The notes under the pieces: model-generated | What the model was told of the DNA's origin: nothing | Databases searched by the model: none | Seen by the model: only the letters and a program-made list of their open reading frames with translations | Assembly: GCF_022758235.1 (NCBI RefSeq) | Contig: NZ_JALEBG010000002.1 | Span: 186,001-250,000, forward strand | Direction of reading: 5' to 3' | Length of the DNA: 64,000 nt | Source: Pontibacter liquoris | GTDB lineage: Bacteria > Bacteroidota > Bacteroidia > Cytophagales > Hymenobacteraceae | Part shown: positions 62,508 to 64,000 of the stretch, in pieces | How the letters are laid out: each line of letters begins with the position of its first letter | Numbering within the stretch: the stretch's first letter is position 1 | Position numbers and translations under genes: made by a program

Positions 62508-63050
62508 CTAAAATGGCGAGTCGAAATCCTTCAGTAGTGGCAATATCTCATCCTTCGGTGATACCAGCGGCGCTGCAATTCCCCAGCTTATACTTAGAGC
62601 CGGGTCGTTCCAAAGTATACCGCCTTCTGCTGTAGGCGCGTAAAAGTCTGTGCACTTGTACAGAAAGGTGGTATTGTCTTCCAGGGCCACAAAGCCGTGT
62701 GCAAAACCTGCTGGAATGTAAAACTGGTTGTGCTTTTCAGCATCCAGCAGGCAGGTAACGTGTTGTCCGTAGGTAGGCGAGTCTTTGCGCAGGTCTACGG
62801 CCACATCCAGGGCTTTGCCCGAACTTACCCGCACCAGTTTGGCCTGCGCATGTGGCGGCTTCTGAAAGTGTAGCCCCCGCAAAACGCCCCTGCCCGACAC
62901 CGACTGATTGTCCTGCACAAAATTAGGAGCCAGGCCTAGCGGTTCAAACCACTTTTGGCTGAACGTCTCCAGAAAGTAGCCCCGTTCGTCGCGGAAGATA
63001 CGTGGTGTAAATTCTATTAGTCCCTGTATATGAAAAAGCGTGTGCTCCAT
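62508..63050 (-). CDS. rfbC: dTDP-4-dehydrorhamnose 3,5-epimerase
   Basis: A 180-residue cupin epimerase of dTDP-L-rhamnose synthesis. Catalytic His in VLRGLHFQ (H61), the catalytic Tyr/Asp in the YKCTDFYAP segment, and FAHGFVAL. Full length. Its usual partners rfbA/rfbB/rfbD are not in view; the glycosyltransferase that follows upstream on the same strand suggests that this is the edge of a surface-polysaccharide locus. Confidence 0.96.
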   Translation of the reverse strand: MEHTLFHIQGLIEFTPRIFRDERGYFLETFSQKWFEPLGLAPNFVQDNQSVSGRGVLRGLHFQKPPHAQAKLVRVSSGKALDVAVDLRKDSPTYGQHVTCLLDAEKHNQFYIPAGFAHGFVALEDNTTFLYKCTDFYAPTAEGGILWNDPALSISWGIAAPLVSPKDEILPLLKDFDSPF

Positions 63051-63313
63051 GAGGTTAATGTGCTGATCTTGACGTGTAGTAAATTAATTTTGAATAACTG
63101 ACTTTTGAATAAATGAATACAAAAGCCGCACTTTATACTTTAATCATCCCGCTTTTTATAGCCTCCTGTTGTCAGCACCTGTCTGTGAAAGATTTCTGGA
63201 TACTAGGTGGCAGGTAAAATACATCCTTGAGTACCGTTTCCCGGCTTTTTTATATTTCCTATTCAAAGAAGCCGCCCATACCTGACTTATTCAAGACCTT
63301 TTCATTCAATGAT

Positions 63314-64000
63314 TCAGTCATTCAAAATTCTACCTTCCTTAACCTGCGCAATGGCTGCTTTATACTTCTGGATTACAAATTGGTCATCGAATTTGGTGGT
63401 GGCCAGTTGGCGGCTGGCTTGGCCCATCCGCTCCAGTTCTTCGTTGCTTAGCTGTAGCATCTGCCCCATTTTGGCGGCCAGGTCGGCTGGGTCGCGGGCG
63501 CGGCAAAGATACCCATTCACATTGTGGTGCACCACCTCGCGGCAGCCAGGCACATTGGTGGCAATTAAAGGTTTGGCCATGGCAGCGGCTTCCAGCAGCG
63601 TGCGCGGCGTTCCTTCGCGGTAAGAAGGCAGCACCACGCAGTCGGCCTGCGCCAGTACAGGGGCTACCTCGTCGGTTGCACCCAGGTACTCGACTCCGCC
63701 GGTAGCCAGCCACTCCTCCAGCTGTTGTTTCGGGATGCCGGAGCGACTGCGCTCATCCACTTTGCCCAGCAGCTGGCATTTCACCCCGGCGTGCTGCGCC
63801 TGCAACCGTTTGCTGGCTTCTATAAACTCCACCACACCTTTGTCAAAAAGCACCCGCGCCACCATCAGGAACACAAAGGGCTGGTTGCGCCGGAATGCAC
63901 CGATGGGCCGGAATGCCTGCAGGTCGATGCCGGAGCCCGGCAGCACCTCCGTGATGCTGGCGGGCACCAGTCTGTTGCGCAGGAAAAGTCGACGGTCGTC
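63314..64000 (-). CDS. Family 4 glycosyltransferase, 5' part beyond the window
   Basis: The 3' 228 codons of a GT4 glycosyltransferase; the frame stays open to the window edge (a GTG at 63967 is not the real start because DRRLFLRNRLVP continues upstream in frame). Donor-site motifs: FLMVARVLFDKGVVEF, then PSYREGTPRTLLEAAAMAKPLIATNVPGCREVV with the E-x7-E motif typical of the family, and ending RDPADLAAKMGQML. It transfers a sugar, probably to a cell-surface glycan. Confidence 0.9.
   Translation of the reverse strand, partial: DDRRLFLRNRLVPASITEVLPGSGIDLQAFRPIGAFRRNQPFVFLMVARVLFDKGVVEFIEASKRLQAQHAGVKCQLLGKVDERSRSGIPKQQLEEWLATGGVEYLGATDEVAPVLAQADCVVLPSYREGTPRTLLEAAAMAKPLIATNVPGCREVVHHNVNGYLCRARDPADLAAKMGQMLQLSNEELERMGQASRQLATTKFDDQFVIQKYKAAIAQVKEGRILND

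Noticed and set aside
1..64000. CRISPR array, defence island, prophage or intact insertion sequence
   Set aside because: I saw no spaced direct-repeat array, no cas or restriction genes, no phage structural genes and no intact transposase; the only recombinase is the broken one at 33 kb.

Overview
The window is about 53% G+C. Genes are spaced at a median of a few dozen bases and show no consistent strong Shine-Dalgarno sequences. Several upstream regions carry Bacteroidota-type -7 boxes (TAnnTTTG). It encodes a type IX secretion C-terminal sorting domain, SusC/TonB-receptor-style outer membrane proteins, many lipoproteins and a UbiA/MurF/MreBCD gene complement. Together these point to a Bacteroidota chromosome. 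Protein style and base composition suggest Cytophagales, family Hymenobacteraceae (Pontibacter-like); this is inference, not a database match.

Layout. 0-8 kb: Fe-S ferredoxin and IscX, KdsC phosphatase, cold-shock protein, UbiA prenyltransferase, a hotdog-fold protein, a Cof HAD phosphatase, a secreted unknown, an SRPBCC protein, then purN-purH. 8-13.7 kb: complete elongasome operon mreB-mreC-mreD-mrdA-rodA. 13.8-15.9 kb: a convergent pair of related small proteins, a lipoprotein, and tRNA-Leu(UAA) and tRNA-Gly(GCC). 16-24 kb: mutS, a SpoU methyltransferase, a TonB-type outer membrane receptor and an M19 dipeptidase; the methyltransferase-receptor block is bracketed by a long inverted repeat. 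24-33 kb: an acidic unknown, an S9 peptidase, a multi-membrane M28 peptidase, TerC, YajQ, GNAT and lipocalin. 33-35 kb: an AT-rich island with a decayed tyrosine recombinase and two orphan secreted genes followed by fold-back elements that resemble integron attC sites. 35-43.8 kb: a lipoprotein, a DinB/YfiT-type protein, sterol desaturase, GATase, GluQ-type synthetase, PanE, a J-domain-like protein, a secreted VOC protein and two AT-rich membrane proteins. 44-52.4 kb: mfd, then a PAS protein, PAS histidine kinase and single-domain response regulator. 52.5-53.9 kb: two very polar, probably disordered proteins. 54-56.8 kb: a UDG-family protein, then an aminotransferase and omega-amidase pair. 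57-62.4 kb: a repeat-filled gap, a small unknown plus a large FG-GAP/T9SS protein, murF and an AT-rich exported protein. 62.5-64 kb: rfbC and the 3' part of a family 4 glycosyltransferase, the edge of a surface-polysaccharide locus.

Most genes are housekeeping. What stands out is non-coding: (1) extreme over-representation of the heptamer AAGTATA/TATACTT in genes and gaps on both strands; (2) several dispersed intergenic repeat families (REP-like palindromes, compensating mini-palindromes, a long inverted repeat, a roughly 150-180 bp repeat seen twice); (3) an integron-like remnant at 33-35 kb. No CRISPR array, rRNA, intact transposase or prophage is visible.
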